Of a stretch of 64,000 nt of DNA, positions 28,411 through 37,820 are shown piece after piece. A program made the translations under genes and the position numbers. Where the stretch lies: positions 1 through 64,000 of the forward strand of contig CAKQDX010000006.1 of assembly GCA_934229725.1 (NCBI GenBank). Direction: 5' to 3'. Within the stretch, counting starts at the first letter, position 1; every line of letters begins with the position of its first letter. This DNA comes from an uncultured Streptococcus sp. Its GTDB lineage: Bacteria > Bacillota > Bacilli > Lactobacillales > Streptococcaceae. The notes below the pieces were generated by a model that ran no database searches, had not been told where the DNA came from, and saw nothing but the letters and a program-made list of their open reading frames with translations.

Positions 28411-29370
28411 TTATAGTCCGTAGTTATAATCATCGTCTTGCATAGCTTCCACAGTACCTAGAAGGTAACCATTACCGACTTGAGAGAAGAAGTCGTGGTT
28501 TGAAGTTCCTGTAGAAATACCATTCATAACGATTGGGTTTACATCGTTTGCACTATCTGGGAAGAGTGGAGCTTGTCCTAAGTTCATGAGGGCCTTGTTA
28601 GCGTTGTAACGAAGGAAAGTCATGACTTCTTCAGTCCACCCAACACCATCATAGAGAGACTTAGTATAGAGCTCTTCGTTTTCATACAATTCATAGAGAA
28701 GGTCATACATCCACTCACGGAAGCTTTCTTGCTCTTCTTCAGGTAATTCATTAAAGCCAAGTTGGAATTTATAGCCAATATAGGTTCCGTGAACAGATTC
28801 GTCACGGATAATCAATTTAATGATTTCAGCGACATTGGCCAGCTTATTATTACCTAGATAATATAGAGGTGTGAAGAAGCCTGAGTAGAAAAGGAAGGTT
28901 TCAAGAAAAGTTGATGCAACTTTTTTCTGAAGTGGTGTTCCATTCTCATAAATGTCATTTATGATTTTCGCTTTGGTCTGCAAGTATTCGTTACTGTTAG
29001 TCCACTCGAAAATTTCTTCAATTTCAGATTTAGTATTCAAAGTTGAGAAAATAGAAGAGTAGGATTTTGCGTGAACAGATTCCATGAACTGAATGTTGTT
29101 CAAAACAGCTTCTTCATGGGGTGTACGAACATCGGCACGAATAGCTTCAACACCTGTTTGTGATTGCATAGTATCTAGTAAGGTCAAGCCACCGAAGACT
29201 TTTCCGACCAAATCTTTTTCTTCAGCTGAAAGTTTACGCCAATCATCAAGGTCATTTGAAAGTGGAATACGTGTATCTAACCAGAATTGTTCAGTCAATT
29301 TTTCCCAGGTAGATTTATCAATCGCATCTTCGATTTCATTCCAGTTAATGGCTTTATAGTAAGTTTCCAT
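28411..29370 (-). CDS. nrdF: Class Ib ribonucleotide reductase beta subunit
   Basis: The 319-residue protein has the ferritin-like fold with metal ligands in FMESVHAKSY (Glu, His) and IIRDESVHGTYIG (Glu, His), and a tail ending in the NrdE-binding DDDYNYGL. NrdF carries the Mn or Fe cofactor and tyrosyl radical for deoxynucleotide synthesis. A terminator lies between nrdE and nrdF (29452-29477) and an extended -10 (TGATAAAAT, 29403-29411) follows it, so nrdF can be made separately as well as by read-through. NrdI, the usual activator, is not in this window. Confidence 0.95.
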   Translation of the reverse strand: METYYKAINWNEIEDAIDKSTWEKLTEQFWLDTRIPLSNDLDDWRKLSAEEKDLVGKVFGGLTLLDTMQSQTGVEAIRADVRTPHEEAVLNNIQFMESVHAKSYSSIFSTLNTKSEIEEIFEWTNSNEYLQTKAKIINDIYENGTPLQKKVASTFLETFLFYSGFFTPLYYLGNNKLANVAEIIKLIIRDESVHGTYIGYKFQLGFNELPEEEQESFREWMYDLLYELYENEELYTKSLYDGVGWTEEVMTFLRYNANKALMNLGQAPLFPDSANDVNPIVMNGISTGTSNHDFFSQVGNGYLLGTVEAMQDDDYNYGL

Positions 29371-29402
29371 TAGAAACCTCTTTCTTTATTGATATCGTTT
29401 CT

Positions 29403-29411
29403 ATTTTATCA
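29403..29411 (-). promoter_or_regulatory. Extended -10 promoter of nrdF
   Basis: The reverse strand reads TG-A-TAAAAT, about 33 bases before the nrdF ATG, which has an AAAGAGG ribosome site. Confidence 0.5.
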
Positions 29412-29451
29412 TAATTCAAAATCATGACATAGCTTTTTGAGTTTATCTATT

Positions 29452-29477
29452 AAAAAAGTCGGCGAACCGACCTTTTT
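29452..29477 (-). terminator. Terminator between nrdE and nrdF
   Basis: On the reverse strand GGTCGG, loop TTCG, CCGACT then T. The UUCG-type tetraloop gives a very stable hairpin. Confidence 0.75.
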
Positions 29478-29516
29478 AATGCCCTTTATGAATAAGAACA
29501 GTGATATTTTAGAGTG

Positions 29517-31676
29517 TTAAATAACACAACTTTCACACTGGTTAGAGCCAACTTCCTCACCGTCGTCTGTATAAGTACGAATGTAGTAAATTGACTTGAT
29601 ACCTTTGTTAAAGGCATAGTTACGAAGGATAGAAAGGTCACGAGTTGTTTGCTTATTTTCTGTTTTCCATTCGTAAATTTCTTTAGGTAACTCGCTTCGC
29701 AAGAAAAGTGTTAATGACAAACCTTGATCCACATGTTCAGTAGCAGCAGCATAGACATCAATTACTTTACGCATATCCATGTCGTAAGCTGAAGTGTAGA
29801 AAGGAATAGTGTCTGTTGAGAGTCCGTTAGCTGGATAGTAGATTTTACCAATTTTCTTCTCTTGACGTTCTTCAATACGTTGTGTGATTGGGTGGATAGA
29901 AGCAGAACAGTCGTTAATATAAGAAATTGATCCATTTGGTGCAACTGCCAAGCGGTTTTGATGATAGAGACCATCTTTCTTAACTAACTCACGAAGTTCT
30001 TCCCAATCTTTTGCTTGTGGAATGAAGTGGCCATCGAAAAGTTCTTTAACACGGTCAGATTTAGGAACATATTGTCCTGTAACGTATTTGTCAAAGTAAG
30101 AACCATCGGCATATTTGGATTTTTCAAAACCAACGAAGGTTTCTTGACGTTCACGGGCAATATTGTTAGATTCAACCAAAGTCCAGTAGTTCATAAGCAT
30201 GAAGTAGATATTAGTGAATTCAATAGATTCAGGGCTACCGTATTCGATGTGGTTTTTAGCAAGGTAAGAATGGAGCCCCATGGCACCTAAACCAAAGGTA
30301 TGAGCTTGTTGGTTACCATTTTTGATAGATGGTACAGCTTCGATGCTAGAGCTATCTGTAACAAAAGTAAGTGCTCTCGTCATAGCCTTAATAGAACGTC
30401 CAAAGTCAGGTGATGTCATCATGTTAAGGATGTTAGTAGATCCAAGGTTGCATGAAATATCTGTACCGAGTTTAACAAATTCTTGTGCATCGTTCAGTTC
30501 ACTTGGTGCTTGAACTTGGAGAATCTCAGAACAAAGGTTGGACATGACAATTTTACCATCAATTGGATTGTGTCTGTTAGCTGTATCAATATTGACGATA
30601 TATGGGTAACCAGATTCTTGTTGGAGTTTAGAAATTTCAGTTTCTAGCTCACGTGCATTAACCTTAGTTTTTGTGATGTTAGGATTGGCAACCAATTCAT
30701 CGTACATAGCTGTGATGTCGATGTAGTTAAATGGTTTACCGTATTCTTTTTCGACAGAGTAAGGGCTGAAGAGATACATTTCTTCATTCTTACGTGCCAA
30801 TTCGTAAAACTTATCAGGTACAGTAACACCTAGTGATAATGTTTTGACACGAACTTTTTCATCGGCATTTTCTTTTTTAGTAGAAAGAAAAGCTAAGATA
30901 TCTGGATGAAAGACGCTAAGATAAACAACCCCAGCACCTTGACGTTGACCAAGTTGGTTTGAGTAAGAAAAACTATCTTCAAAGAGTTTCATTACTGGTA
31001 CGACTCCAGAAGCTGCACCAGCATAGCCCTTAATAGGAGCACCAGCTTCACGTAGGTTTGAAAGGCTAATACCTACCCCACCACCAATACGTGACAACTG
31101 GAGGGCAGAGTTAATAGAACGTCCGATAGAATTCATGTCATCCGTTACTTGAATAAGGAAACATGAAACAAGTTCTCCACGACGGCTACGTCCAGCATTC
31201 AAGAAGGAAGGAGTAGCAGGTTGATAACGTTGGTGAATCATCTCATTAGCAAGATCGCTGGCTAGATGTTCATCGCCATCAGCAAAGTAGAGGGCATTAA
31301 AAAGAACACGGTCCTCAATACTTTCAAGATAAGCCTGGCCATCATTAGTTTTTAAAGCGTATTGTTGATAGAACTTGTAAGCCGACATAAATGATTGAAA
31401 ACGAAAATTTTGAGAGTAAATTTCCGCAGACAATTTCTCAATGAAAGCAGGCTCGTATTTCCCGATGAATTCAGACTCAATATAGTCATTTTCAATCAAA
31501 TAATTAATTTTATCAGTGATGCTGTTGAATGCCATTGAATTTGGCTTAACATTTTCAAGGAAAAAGGCATGAAGGGCTTCTTTATCCTTGTGCAAAGGTA
31601 TTTGACCGTTAATAGGACGGTTAATTTCATTATTGAGGCGGAAATAAGAAACATCGCCAAGATTTTTTAAAGACAT
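29517..31676 (-). CDS. nrdE: Class Ib ribonucleotide reductase alpha subunit
   Basis: The 719-residue protein is the catalytic subunit: VSCFLIQVTDDM (first redox Cys), NLCSEILQ (radical Cys), SCNLGSTNILNM, and the C-terminal redox pair in QCESCVI. Class Ib enzymes lack the ATP-cone and use glutaredoxin-like NrdH as reductant, which is encoded just upstream. The upstream 91-base gap to nrdH holds a perfect 10-bp inverted repeat. Confidence 0.97.
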   Translation of the reverse strand: MSLKNLGDVSYFRLNNEINRPINGQIPLHKDKEALHAFFLENVKPNSMAFNSITDKINYLIENDYIESEFIGKYEPAFIEKLSAEIYSQNFRFQSFMSAYKFYQQYALKTNDGQAYLESIEDRVLFNALYFADGDEHLASDLANEMIHQRYQPATPSFLNAGRSRRGELVSCFLIQVTDDMNSIGRSINSALQLSRIGGGVGISLSNLREAGAPIKGYAGAASGVVPVMKLFEDSFSYSNQLGQRQGAGVVYLSVFHPDILAFLSTKKENADEKVRVKTLSLGVTVPDKFYELARKNEEMYLFSPYSVEKEYGKPFNYIDITAMYDELVANPNITKTKVNARELETEISKLQQESGYPYIVNIDTANRHNPIDGKIVMSNLCSEILQVQAPSELNDAQEFVKLGTDISCNLGSTNILNMMTSPDFGRSIKAMTRALTFVTDSSSIEAVPSIKNGNQQAHTFGLGAMGLHSYLAKNHIEYGSPESIEFTNIYFMLMNYWTLVESNNIARERQETFVGFEKSKYADGSYFDKYVTGQYVPKSDRVKELFDGHFIPQAKDWEELRELVKKDGLYHQNRLAVAPNGSISYINDCSASIHPITQRIEERQEKKIGKIYYPANGLSTDTIPFYTSAYDMDMRKVIDVYAAATEHVDQGLSLTLFLRSELPKEIYEWKTENKQTTRDLSILRNYAFNKGIKSIYYIRTYTDDGEEVGSNQCESCVI

Positions 31677-31691
31677 AATACTGATACCAAA

Positions 31692-31732
31692 CTTAGTTTA
31701 ATGATTTATTAAGATTTATTCCTTAAACTAAG
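31692..31732 (-). repeat. 10-bp inverted repeat in the nrdH-nrdE gap
   Basis: CTTAGTTTAA (31692-31701) and TTAAACTAAG (31723-31732) are perfect complements, 21 bases apart, 16-56 bases before nrdE. It could be an RNA hairpin for processing or stability. There is no T tail, so it is not a terminator. Confidence 0.6.
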
Positions 31733-31767
31733 CAAACAAGTTCCTTTCTATAATGAAAACTTGAGAG

Positions 31768-31992
31768 TTAGAGAATTTCTTTAAGTTTTGCAGGTTGAAA
31801 ACCTGAGAAGACGATATCGCCTGCTTCAATAACTGGAGCAGCTGTGAAACCAAGGCTTTTTACATAATCAATTTTCTCTGGATGCTCATCAATGTTGATT
31901 TCTTCGAAATCAGCATTCTCCTTCTCTAAGAATTTTTTTGTCATTTTGCATTGCATGCAGTTGTTTTTTGAAAACAATGTAATCTTTGCCAT
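31768..31992 (-). CDS. nrdH: Glutaredoxin-like NrdH-redoxin
   Basis: The 74-residue thioredoxin-fold protein has CMQC at 12-15 and the NrdH end (TAAPVIEAGDIVFSGFQPAKLKEIL). It reduces NrdE and takes electrons from thioredoxin reductase. The start at 31992 is chosen over longer frames because AAGGAG lies before MAKITLFSKN. It heads the reverse-strand nrdH-nrdE-nrdF set. Confidence 0.95.
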   Translation of the reverse strand: MAKITLFSKNNCMQCKMTKKFLEKENADFEEINIDEHPEKIDYVKSLGFTAAPVIEAGDIVFSGFQPAKLKEIL

Positions 31993-32020
31993 TGCAAATA
32001 CTCCTTTTAATAATGGATTT

Positions 32021-32039
32021 AAGTGACTAAAGGTCACTT
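32021..32039 (-). other. Hairpin at the 5' end of the nrdH mRNA
   Basis: AAGTGAC (32021-32027) and GTCACTT (32033-32039) pair with a 5-base loop. With the promoter at 32053-32081, transcription should begin near 32046, so this hairpin sits within the first few bases of the mRNA and may protect it. Confidence 0.5.
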
Positions 32040-32052
32040 TTTGAACTCTAAT

Positions 32053-32081
32053 AGAATACCCAAAATATAGGGAAAAATCAA
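32053..32081 (-). promoter_or_regulatory. Promoter of nrdHEF
   Basis: Reverse strand: TTGATT (32081-32076), 17 bases, TATTCT (32058-32053) preceded by TGG. Confidence 0.7.
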
Positions 32082-32099
32082 GAGGTTGAACCGACAAAA

Positions 32100-32147
32100 A
32101 TACAATATTTTGTGTTTAGTATTCAAACACAACCCCATATCTTGTGT
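32100..32147. promoter_or_regulatory. Pair of NrdR boxes between nrdH and acnA
   Basis: Two 16-mers, ATACAATATTTTGTGT (32100-32115) and ACCCCATATCTTGTGT (32132-32147), resemble the NrdR box ACACWATATATWGTGT. Their starts are exactly 32 bases apart, three helical turns, the known spacing for NrdR tetramer binding. The pair is 18 bases upstream of the nrdH -35 and about 105 bases upstream of the acnA -35. Confidence 0.75.
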
Positions 32148-32252
32148 TTTTGAGCCTTTTTAAAGTTTTTTGACACCAGTCAATATTTATTGAAACAAGG
32201 AGCCAACCAACTCATCATGTTAGTTTTTATAACATAAAAATGCCGATTTCAT

Positions 32253-32281
32253 TTGTATTTTAGAAGAAATAGGTATAAAAT
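32253..32281 (+). promoter_or_regulatory. Promoter of acnA-citZ-icd
   Basis: TTGTAT (32253-32258), 17 bases, TAAAAT (32276-32281). TGGAGG is the ribosome site. Confidence 0.55.
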
Positions 32282-32313
32282 AGAAAAAACTTTTAACTAA
32301 TGGAGGTTCTAGT

Positions 32314-34977
32314 ATGCAAGAGTATTGCTCAAATCTAACTGTAAAAGATCAAAACTTTACGTTTTATGATATTGAAAAAGTTGCGACAAAGCAGGGTGTT
32401 ACAGTAGAAAACCTACCCTATACGATTAGAATATTACTTGAAAGTCTTTTAAGAAAAAAGGATGGTGTTGATGTTACAGAATCTCACATTAGTAGTATCT
32501 TGAAATTTCCGGATATTTCGATAAATTCGGAAGTTCCTTTCAAACCAAGTCGTGTGATTCTTCAAGACTTTACCGGAGTTCCAGTTGTTGTTGATTTGGC
32601 ATCTATGCGTGATGCTATAGTAGCAAATGGAGGAAAGGCAGAACTCATTAATCCAGAGATTCCTGTGGACTTAGTGATTGACCACTCTGTTCAAGTAGAT
32701 TCTTATGGTTGTAGTACGTCTCTTGAAGATAACATTAATTTGGAGTTTAAGCGTAACAATGAGCGTTACGAATTTCTTAAGTGGGCTGAACAATCCTTTG
32801 AAAATTATCGTGCCGTTCCACCTGCAACAGGTATCATCCACCAAGTTAATATCGAATTTTTAAGTGACGTTGTTATTGAAAAAGGTGGACTTCTGTATCC
32901 AGATTCTATGTTTGGTACAGATAGTCACACAACTATGATCAATGGTATTGGTGTTCTTGGTTGGGGTGTCGGAGGAATTGAAGCCGAAGCAGCAATGCTT
33001 GGTGAAGCATCTTATTTCCCAATTCCAGAGGTCATCGGTGTTCGTTTGACAGGAGAACTACCTAAAATTGCGACGGCAACCGATTTGGCCCTCAAGATTA
33101 CTCAGGTGCTTCGTTCTGAAAATGTTGTTGGTAAATTCGTGGAGTATTTTGGTCCTGGATTGAAGAGTTTATCTCTAGCAGACCGTGCGACAGTGGCTAA
33201 TATGGCACCGGAATATGGTGCGACCTGTGGTTATTTCCCAATTGATGAGGAAACCTTAAACTACATGCGCTTGACCAACCGTGATGAGCAACATATCAAG
33301 GTGACAGAAGCTTACGCTAAAACTAATCATCTTTTCTATGATCCTAGCAAAGAAGCTACCTATACCAAGGTTGTTGAAATTGATTTGTCATCCATTAAAC
33401 CTTCGATTTCAGGTCCAAAACGCCCACAAGACTTGATTCTCTTGTCTGACGCTAAGCAAGAATTCCAGGATGCTGTAGTTCGAGAAGCTGGAGTTCGTGG
33501 TTTTGGTCTTGATCGTGAAGAGTTAGAAAAGACAGCTCAAGTTAATTTTGAGGATCATTCAGAGACGATTCAGACTGGTCATGTGGCAATAGCAGCGATT
33601 ACGTCATGTACCAACACTTCAAATCCTTACGTTCTTATGGCTGCGGGTCTTTTAGCTAAAAAGGCTGTTGAAAAGGGACTTAAAGTCTCTCCAACAGTCA
33701 AGACCTCTTTGGCGCCAGGGTCTAAGGTTGTTACTGGTTATCTCAAAGCTTCAGGTTTGCAAACCTATCTAGATAAGCTTGGCTTTAACTTGGTAGGCTA
33801 CGGTTGTACGACATGTATTGGTAACTCAGGAGATTTACGACCAGAATTGGCTAAAGCTATTTCTGACAATGACTTGTTGGCAAGTGCCGTTTTATCAGGA
33901 AATCGTAACTTTGAAGGACGTATCAATCCTCTGGTTAAAGCGAATTTCTTAGCAAGCCCACCTTTGGTTGTTGCTTATGCCTTGGCTGGTAACACCAATA
34001 TTGATTTGACTACTGAAGCTCTTGGTGTTGATGAAAATGGTGAAGCTGTCTATCTAGAAAATATCATGCCATCTCGTGATGAAATTGAGTCATATGTTGA
34101 TAAATATGTGACTCGGCAACTCTTCCAAGATGAATATGCCAATGTCTTTTCAGACAGTGCAAAGTGGAATGCTATTCCAACTGAGCACGGGCAAAATTAT
34201 AAATGGAATCTAGAATCAACCTATATCCAAAATCCACCTTATTTTGACGCTTTGGGAGACGACTTGTCCATTAAACCACTGACTGATTTGGAAGTTTTAG
34301 CCAAATTTGGAGATACAGTAACGACTGACCATATTTCTCCAGCTGGTAATATTGCCCGAAATAGTCCTGCAGCGAATTATCTCTCTGAACACGGAGTGGA
34401 TTATCAGGACTTTAATTCCTATGGTAGTCGTCGTGGAAACCATGAAGTGATGATGAGAGGAACTTTTGCTAATATTCGTATCAAAAATGAGTTAGCAGAG
34501 GGTAAAATTGGTGGATATACTAAATATGATGGTGAAATCATTCCTATTTATGATGCGGCTATGAAATACAAGGAAGCTAATCAAGACACACTTGTGATTG
34601 CTGGTAAAGACTATGGAATGGGTTCGAGCCGTGACTGGGCAGCCAAAGGTGCAAATCTCCTTGGTGTAAAAGTAGTTCTTGCTGAGAGCTTTGAACGTAT
34701 CCACCGTTCAAACTTAGTGATGATGGGCATTTTGCCAGTTCAATTTATGGAAGGAGAATCAGCTGAGTCTCTTGGTTTGACAGGAAAGGAGACATTTAGC
34801 TTTGATCTTTCGGAAAATCCTGGTGTCCACGATGTTATCACCGTAACAGCTAAAACGTCTTCTGAAACAAAAACATTTAAGGTACTGGTCCGTTTTGATG
34901 CTGACGCCGATATTCGCTATTATAAGAATGGCGGTATTCTACCAATGGTTGTTCGAAAAAAATTGAAGGGAGCATAA
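32314..34977 (+). CDS. acnA: Aconitate hydratase
   Basis: The 887-residue AcnA-type aconitase has the 4Fe-4S Cys in TSCTNTSNP and [30 protein letters not shown] and the C-terminal swivel domain ([13 protein letters not shown]). It isomerises citrate to isocitrate. It overlaps nothing but is separated from citZ by one base, so acnA-citZ-icd is one operon. In streptococci this half-cycle serves glutamate synthesis, not respiration. Confidence 0.97.
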   Translation: MQEYCSNLTVKDQNFTFYDIEKVATKQGVTVENLPYTIRILLESLLRKKDGVDVTESHISSILKFPDISINSEVPFKPSRVILQDFTGVPVVVDLASMRDAIVANGGKAELINPEIPVDLVIDHSVQVDSYGCSTSLEDNINLEFKRNNERYEFLKWAEQSFENYRAVPPATGIIHQVNIEFLSDVVIEKGGLLYPDSMFGTDSHTTMINGIGVLGWGVGGIEAEAAMLGEASYFPIPEVIGVRLTGELPKIATATDLALKITQVLRSENVVGKFVEYFGPGLKSLSLADRATVANMAPEYGATCGYFPIDEETLNYMRLTNRDEQHIKVTEAYAKTNHLFYDPSKEATYTKVVEIDLSSIKPSISGPKRPQDLILLSDAKQEFQDAVVREAGVRGFGLDREELEKTAQVNFEDHSETIQTGHVAIAAITSCTNTSNPYVLMAAGLLAKKAVEKGLKVSPTVKTSLAPGSKVVTGYLKASGLQTYLDKLGFNLVGYGCTTCIGNSGDLRPELAKAISDNDLLASAVLSGNRNFEGRINPLVKANFLASPPLVVAYALAGNTNIDLTTEALGVDENGEAVYLENIMPSRDEIESYVDKYVTRQLFQDEYANVFSDSAKWNAIPTEHGQNYKWNLESTYIQNPPYFDALGDDLSIKPLTDLEVLAKFGDTVTTDHISPAGNIARNSPAANYLSEHGVDYQDFNSYGSRRGNHEVMMRGTFANIRIKNELAEGKIGGYTKYDGEIIPIYDAAMKYKEANQDTLVIAGKDYGMGSSRDWAAKGANLLGVKVVLAESFERIHRSNLVMMGILPVQFMEGESAESLGLTGKETFSFDLSENPGVHDVITVTAKTSSETKTFKVLVRFDADADIRYYKNGGILPMVVRKKLKGA

Positions 34978-34978
34978 A

Positions 34979-36103
34979 ATGACAACAGTTGAAACAAATG
35001 GGCTGAAGGATATGATTGCTTGTAATACACGTATTTCGTCTATTATTGATGATCATTTATCCTACGCAGGCTATGATATTTCAGAATTTATGGATAATAA
35101 AGCTTCTTTTGAGGAAATCATATATCTCTTGTGGAATGGGCATCTACCAACTCAAATGGAACTAAAATATTTTGAAGCGGAATTGCGTAAGAATTATGAT
35201 ATTTCGGATGCCGTTGAACAATGTATACTCATACAATCAAGGCCTCATTTGCATCCCATGAGTGTTTTGCGTTCTACAGTCTCATTATTAGGGGTATATA
35301 ATGTTCATGCTGAGGAGCGCTCCTTGGAAGCCATCTATCAACAAAGTATTGAATTGATGGCTAAGTTGCCAACAATTATTACGACATTCGCACGCTTAAG
35401 GACGGGTCAGATGCCCGTGAAACCTCGTGAAGATTTAGGCTTTGCAGCAAATTTTCTTTACATGCTGAATGGGGTTGAACCATCTAGCATTGAAGTCGAA
35501 GCTATGAATAAGGCTTTAATCCTTCATGCTGATCATGAGTTGAACGCTTCAACCTTTGCGGCGCGTGTATGTGCCTCAACCCTTACAGATATTTATTCTT
35601 GTGTTACGACAGCTATTGGTGCTTTAAAAGGTCCTCTCCATGGTGGTGCTAATGAGCGTGTCTTTGATATGCTAAATGAAATCCATGAATCTGGTGATGT
35701 CAGTGCCTATCTGCAAGAAAAGCTGGATTCTAAAGAAAAAATCATGGGATTCGGACATCGTGTTTATAAGAAACAGGATCCTCGAGAAATCTTCTTGAGA
35801 GATATGGCTAAGAAGTTGACTGAAAATACAGACAATCAAGAGTTCTTTAATATGTCGCAAGAGATTGAGGAATTCATGAAAGTTAAGAAAGGTTTGATTC
35901 CCAATGTTGACTTCTATTCTGCGACGGTTTACCATTCTTTGGGTATTGATAGTGATATCTTCACGCTCATCTTTGCAATGAGTCGTGTTGCAGGATGGAT
36001 TGCACATATTCAGGAGCAACAAAAAAATAATAAATTGATTCGTCCACGTTCTCAATATATTGGACAAGAAAACTTAACTTATATTCCTTTAGAAAAACGT
36101 TAG
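34979..36103 (+). CDS. citZ: Citrate synthase
   Basis: The 374-residue protein has the catalytic residues in [15 protein letters not shown] (His), GPLHGGANE (His) and an Asp in the second half, plus [13 protein letters not shown]. It condenses acetyl-CoA with oxaloacetate, supplied by Ppc. The short form fits Gram-positive type I enzymes. It lies between acnA and icd. Confidence 0.96.
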   Translation: MTTVETNGLKDMIACNTRISSIIDDHLSYAGYDISEFMDNKASFEEIIYLLWNGHLPTQMELKYFEAELRKNYDISDAVEQCILIQSRPHLHPMSVLRSTVSLLGVYNVHAEERSLEAIYQQSIELMAKLPTIITTFARLRTGQMPVKPREDLGFAANFLYMLNGVEPSSIEVEAMNKALILHADHELNASTFAARVCASTLTDIYSCVTTAIGALKGPLHGGANERVFDMLNEIHESGDVSAYLQEKLDSKEKIMGFGHRVYKKQDPREIFLRDMAKKLTENTDNQEFFNMSQEIEEFMKVKKGLIPNVDFYSATVYHSLGIDSDIFTLIFAMSRVAGWIAHIQEQQKNNKLIRPRSQYIGQENLTYIPLEKR

Positions 36104-36116
36104 TGAGGAAAAATCT

Positions 36117-37292
36117 ATGGCAGAAAAAATCAAAATGGGAAATGGTCACCTAGAGGTTACTGATAATCCTATTATTCCTTATATTGAAGGAGATGGTGTT
36201 GGTCGTGATATTTGGAAAAATGCTCAAGCCATCTTCAATAAGGCTGTAGAGGTAGCCTATGACGGTAAACGTCAAATTGAGTGGCAAGAGCTTCTAGCAG
36301 GAAAAAAGGCTTTCGATAAAACAGGAGAATGGTTACCTCAAGCTACTTTAGAGGCTATTCGAGACAGTTTGGTAGCTATTAAAGGTCCTCTTGAAACGCC
36401 AGTTGGTGGGGGGATCCGTTCCTTAAATGTTGCTCTACGTCAGGAACTTGATCTCTATGCCTGTGTTCGTCCAGTTCGTTACTTTAAAGGAGTGGTAAGC
36501 CCGCTTAAAGAACCAGAAAAAACGGATATTACGATTTTTCGTGAAAATACTGAAGATATCTATGCAGGTATTGAATGGGAAGCAGGAACGGAAGAGGTAA
36601 ATAAAGTCATTGCTTTTCTGCAGAAAGAAATGGGTGTGACTAAAATTCGTTTCCCAGAGTCAAGTAGTATCGGTATTAAACCAATTTCAATTGAAGGAAG
36701 TAAACGATTAATTCGTTCAGCAATTGACTATGCACTCAAGAATAACCTCAAAAAAGTAACTCTAGTCCACAAAGGAAACATTCAAAAATTTACTGAGGGT
36801 GGTTTCCGTAAATGGGGTTACGAGGTGGCACAGGAAGAGTATAAAGAGGACCTACTTGCTGACCGTTTAGAGATTAACGACATCATCGCAGATAACTTTC
36901 TACAACAGATTCTTCTAAATCCAGAAAAATTTGATGTGGTTGCCTTGACCAACTTGAATGGTGATTATGCCAGTGATGCCTTGGCTGCACAGGTTGGTGG
37001 TATCGGAATTTCCCCTGGAGCCAACATTAACTATCAAACTGGCCATGCTATTTTTGAAGCGACACATGGAACAGCTCCTGATATTGCAGATCAGGACAAG
37101 GCGAATCCATGTTCGGTACTATTATCTGGCTGTATGCTCTTAGATTATATCGGTTGGTCAGAAGCTGCTCAATTAATTACTGCAGCTATTGAAAAAACAT
37201 TTCAAGCAGGTATCTTTACAGCCGATCTTGCATTTGAAAAAACAGCTTTTTCAACAAGTGATTTTAGTCAAAATATCTTAAATCGCATCTAA
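36117..37292 (+). CDS. icd: NADP-dependent isocitrate dehydrogenase
   Basis: The 391-residue enzyme has the substrate-binding [13 protein letters not shown], the Lys in [31 protein letters not shown] and [15 protein letters not shown]. It converts isocitrate to 2-oxoglutarate and makes NADPH. It ends the operon. No 2-oxoglutarate dehydrogenase is nearby, which fits an open, biosynthetic branch. No clear terminator follows in the 259-base gap. Confidence 0.96.
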   Translation: MAEKIKMGNGHLEVTDNPIIPYIEGDGVGRDIWKNAQAIFNKAVEVAYDGKRQIEWQELLAGKKAFDKTGEWLPQATLEAIRDSLVAIKGPLETPVGGGIRSLNVALRQELDLYACVRPVRYFKGVVSPLKEPEKTDITIFRENTEDIYAGIEWEAGTEEVNKVIAFLQKEMGVTKIRFPESSSIGIKPISIEGSKRLIRSAIDYALKNNLKKVTLVHKGNIQKFTEGGFRKWGYEVAQEEYKEDLLADRLEINDIIADNFLQQILLNPEKFDVVALTNLNGDYASDALAAQVGGIGISPGANINYQTGHAIFEATHGTAPDIADQDKANPCSVLLSGCMLLDYIGWSEAAQLITAAIEKTFQAGIFTADLAFEKTAFSTSDFSQNILNRI

Positions 37293-37551
37293 ACGCTAAC
37301 TTAGCCTTTATGAAAATATCCTATGAAAATATAATGAAAAACTTTTCGGATTTATCTTTATTTCTGTAACAAATGGTTACAAGAGAGAATAAAATCTTGA
37401 AAGGACATGACTAAATGAGAAGAAACCCTTAGGAAATTTTTCATAAAGTATGTTTTAACCTTGATAATATGAATTAGCTATGTTATAATTCTAAATTGTA
37501 AGGGTTATCATCGATAACTCAAATATTCCAAATTAAGAAGGAGAATCCATT
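37293..37551 (+). other. ptsHI upstream region
   Basis: It contains an 11-bp direct repeat TATGAAAATAT (37309-37319, 37322-37332), an inverted repeat TGTAAC-N5-GTTACA (37365-37381), the ptsH promoter, and a leader hairpin around GGTTATCATCGATAACT (37503-37519). No ORF of interest and no clear cre site were seen. Confidence 0.5.
37461..37489 (+). promoter_or_regulatory. Strong promoter of ptsHI
   Basis: TTGATA (37461-37466), 17 bases, TATAAT (37484-37489) with TG-T before it: close to consensus at both boxes plus an extended -10. Confidence 0.8.
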
Positions 37552-37815
37552 ATGGCTTCTAAAGATTTCCACATTGTAGCAGAAACAGGTATCCACGCAC
37601 GTCCAGCTACTTTGCTTGTTCAAACAGCAAGCAAATTTGCTTCAGATATCACTCTTGATTACAAAGGTAAAGCAGTTAACCTTAAATCTATCATGGGTGT
37701 TATGAGCCTTGGTGTTGGTCAAGGTGCTGACGTAACTATCTCTGCAGAAGGTGCTGATGCTGACGATGCAATCGCAGCAATCGCTGAAACAATGACAAAA
37801 GAAGGATTGGCATAA
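37552..37815 (+). CDS. ptsH: Phosphocarrier protein HPr
   Basis: The 87-residue protein has the phosphorylated His15 in TGIHARPAT and regulatory Ser46 in [11 protein letters not shown]. HPr relays phosphate from enzyme I to sugar-specific EII proteins; HPr phosphorylated on Ser46 by HprK is the CcpA co-repressor. AAGGAG lies before the ATG. ptsI follows after 5 bases. Confidence 0.99.
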   Translation: MASKDFHIVAETGIHARPATLLVQTASKFASDITLDYKGKAVNLKSIMGVMSLGVGQGADVTISAEGADADDAIAAIAETMTKEGLA

Positions 37816-37820
37816 AGAAT

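Noticed and set aside
32259..32273. CodY-like site before acnA (TATTTTAGAAGAAAT region)
   Set aside because: Only about 9 of 15 positions fit the CodY consensus, which is near background in AT-rich DNA.
37382..37551. CcpA cre site at ptsHI
   Set aside because: No stretch matched the cre pattern (TGNAANCGNNNNCA) well enough to report.
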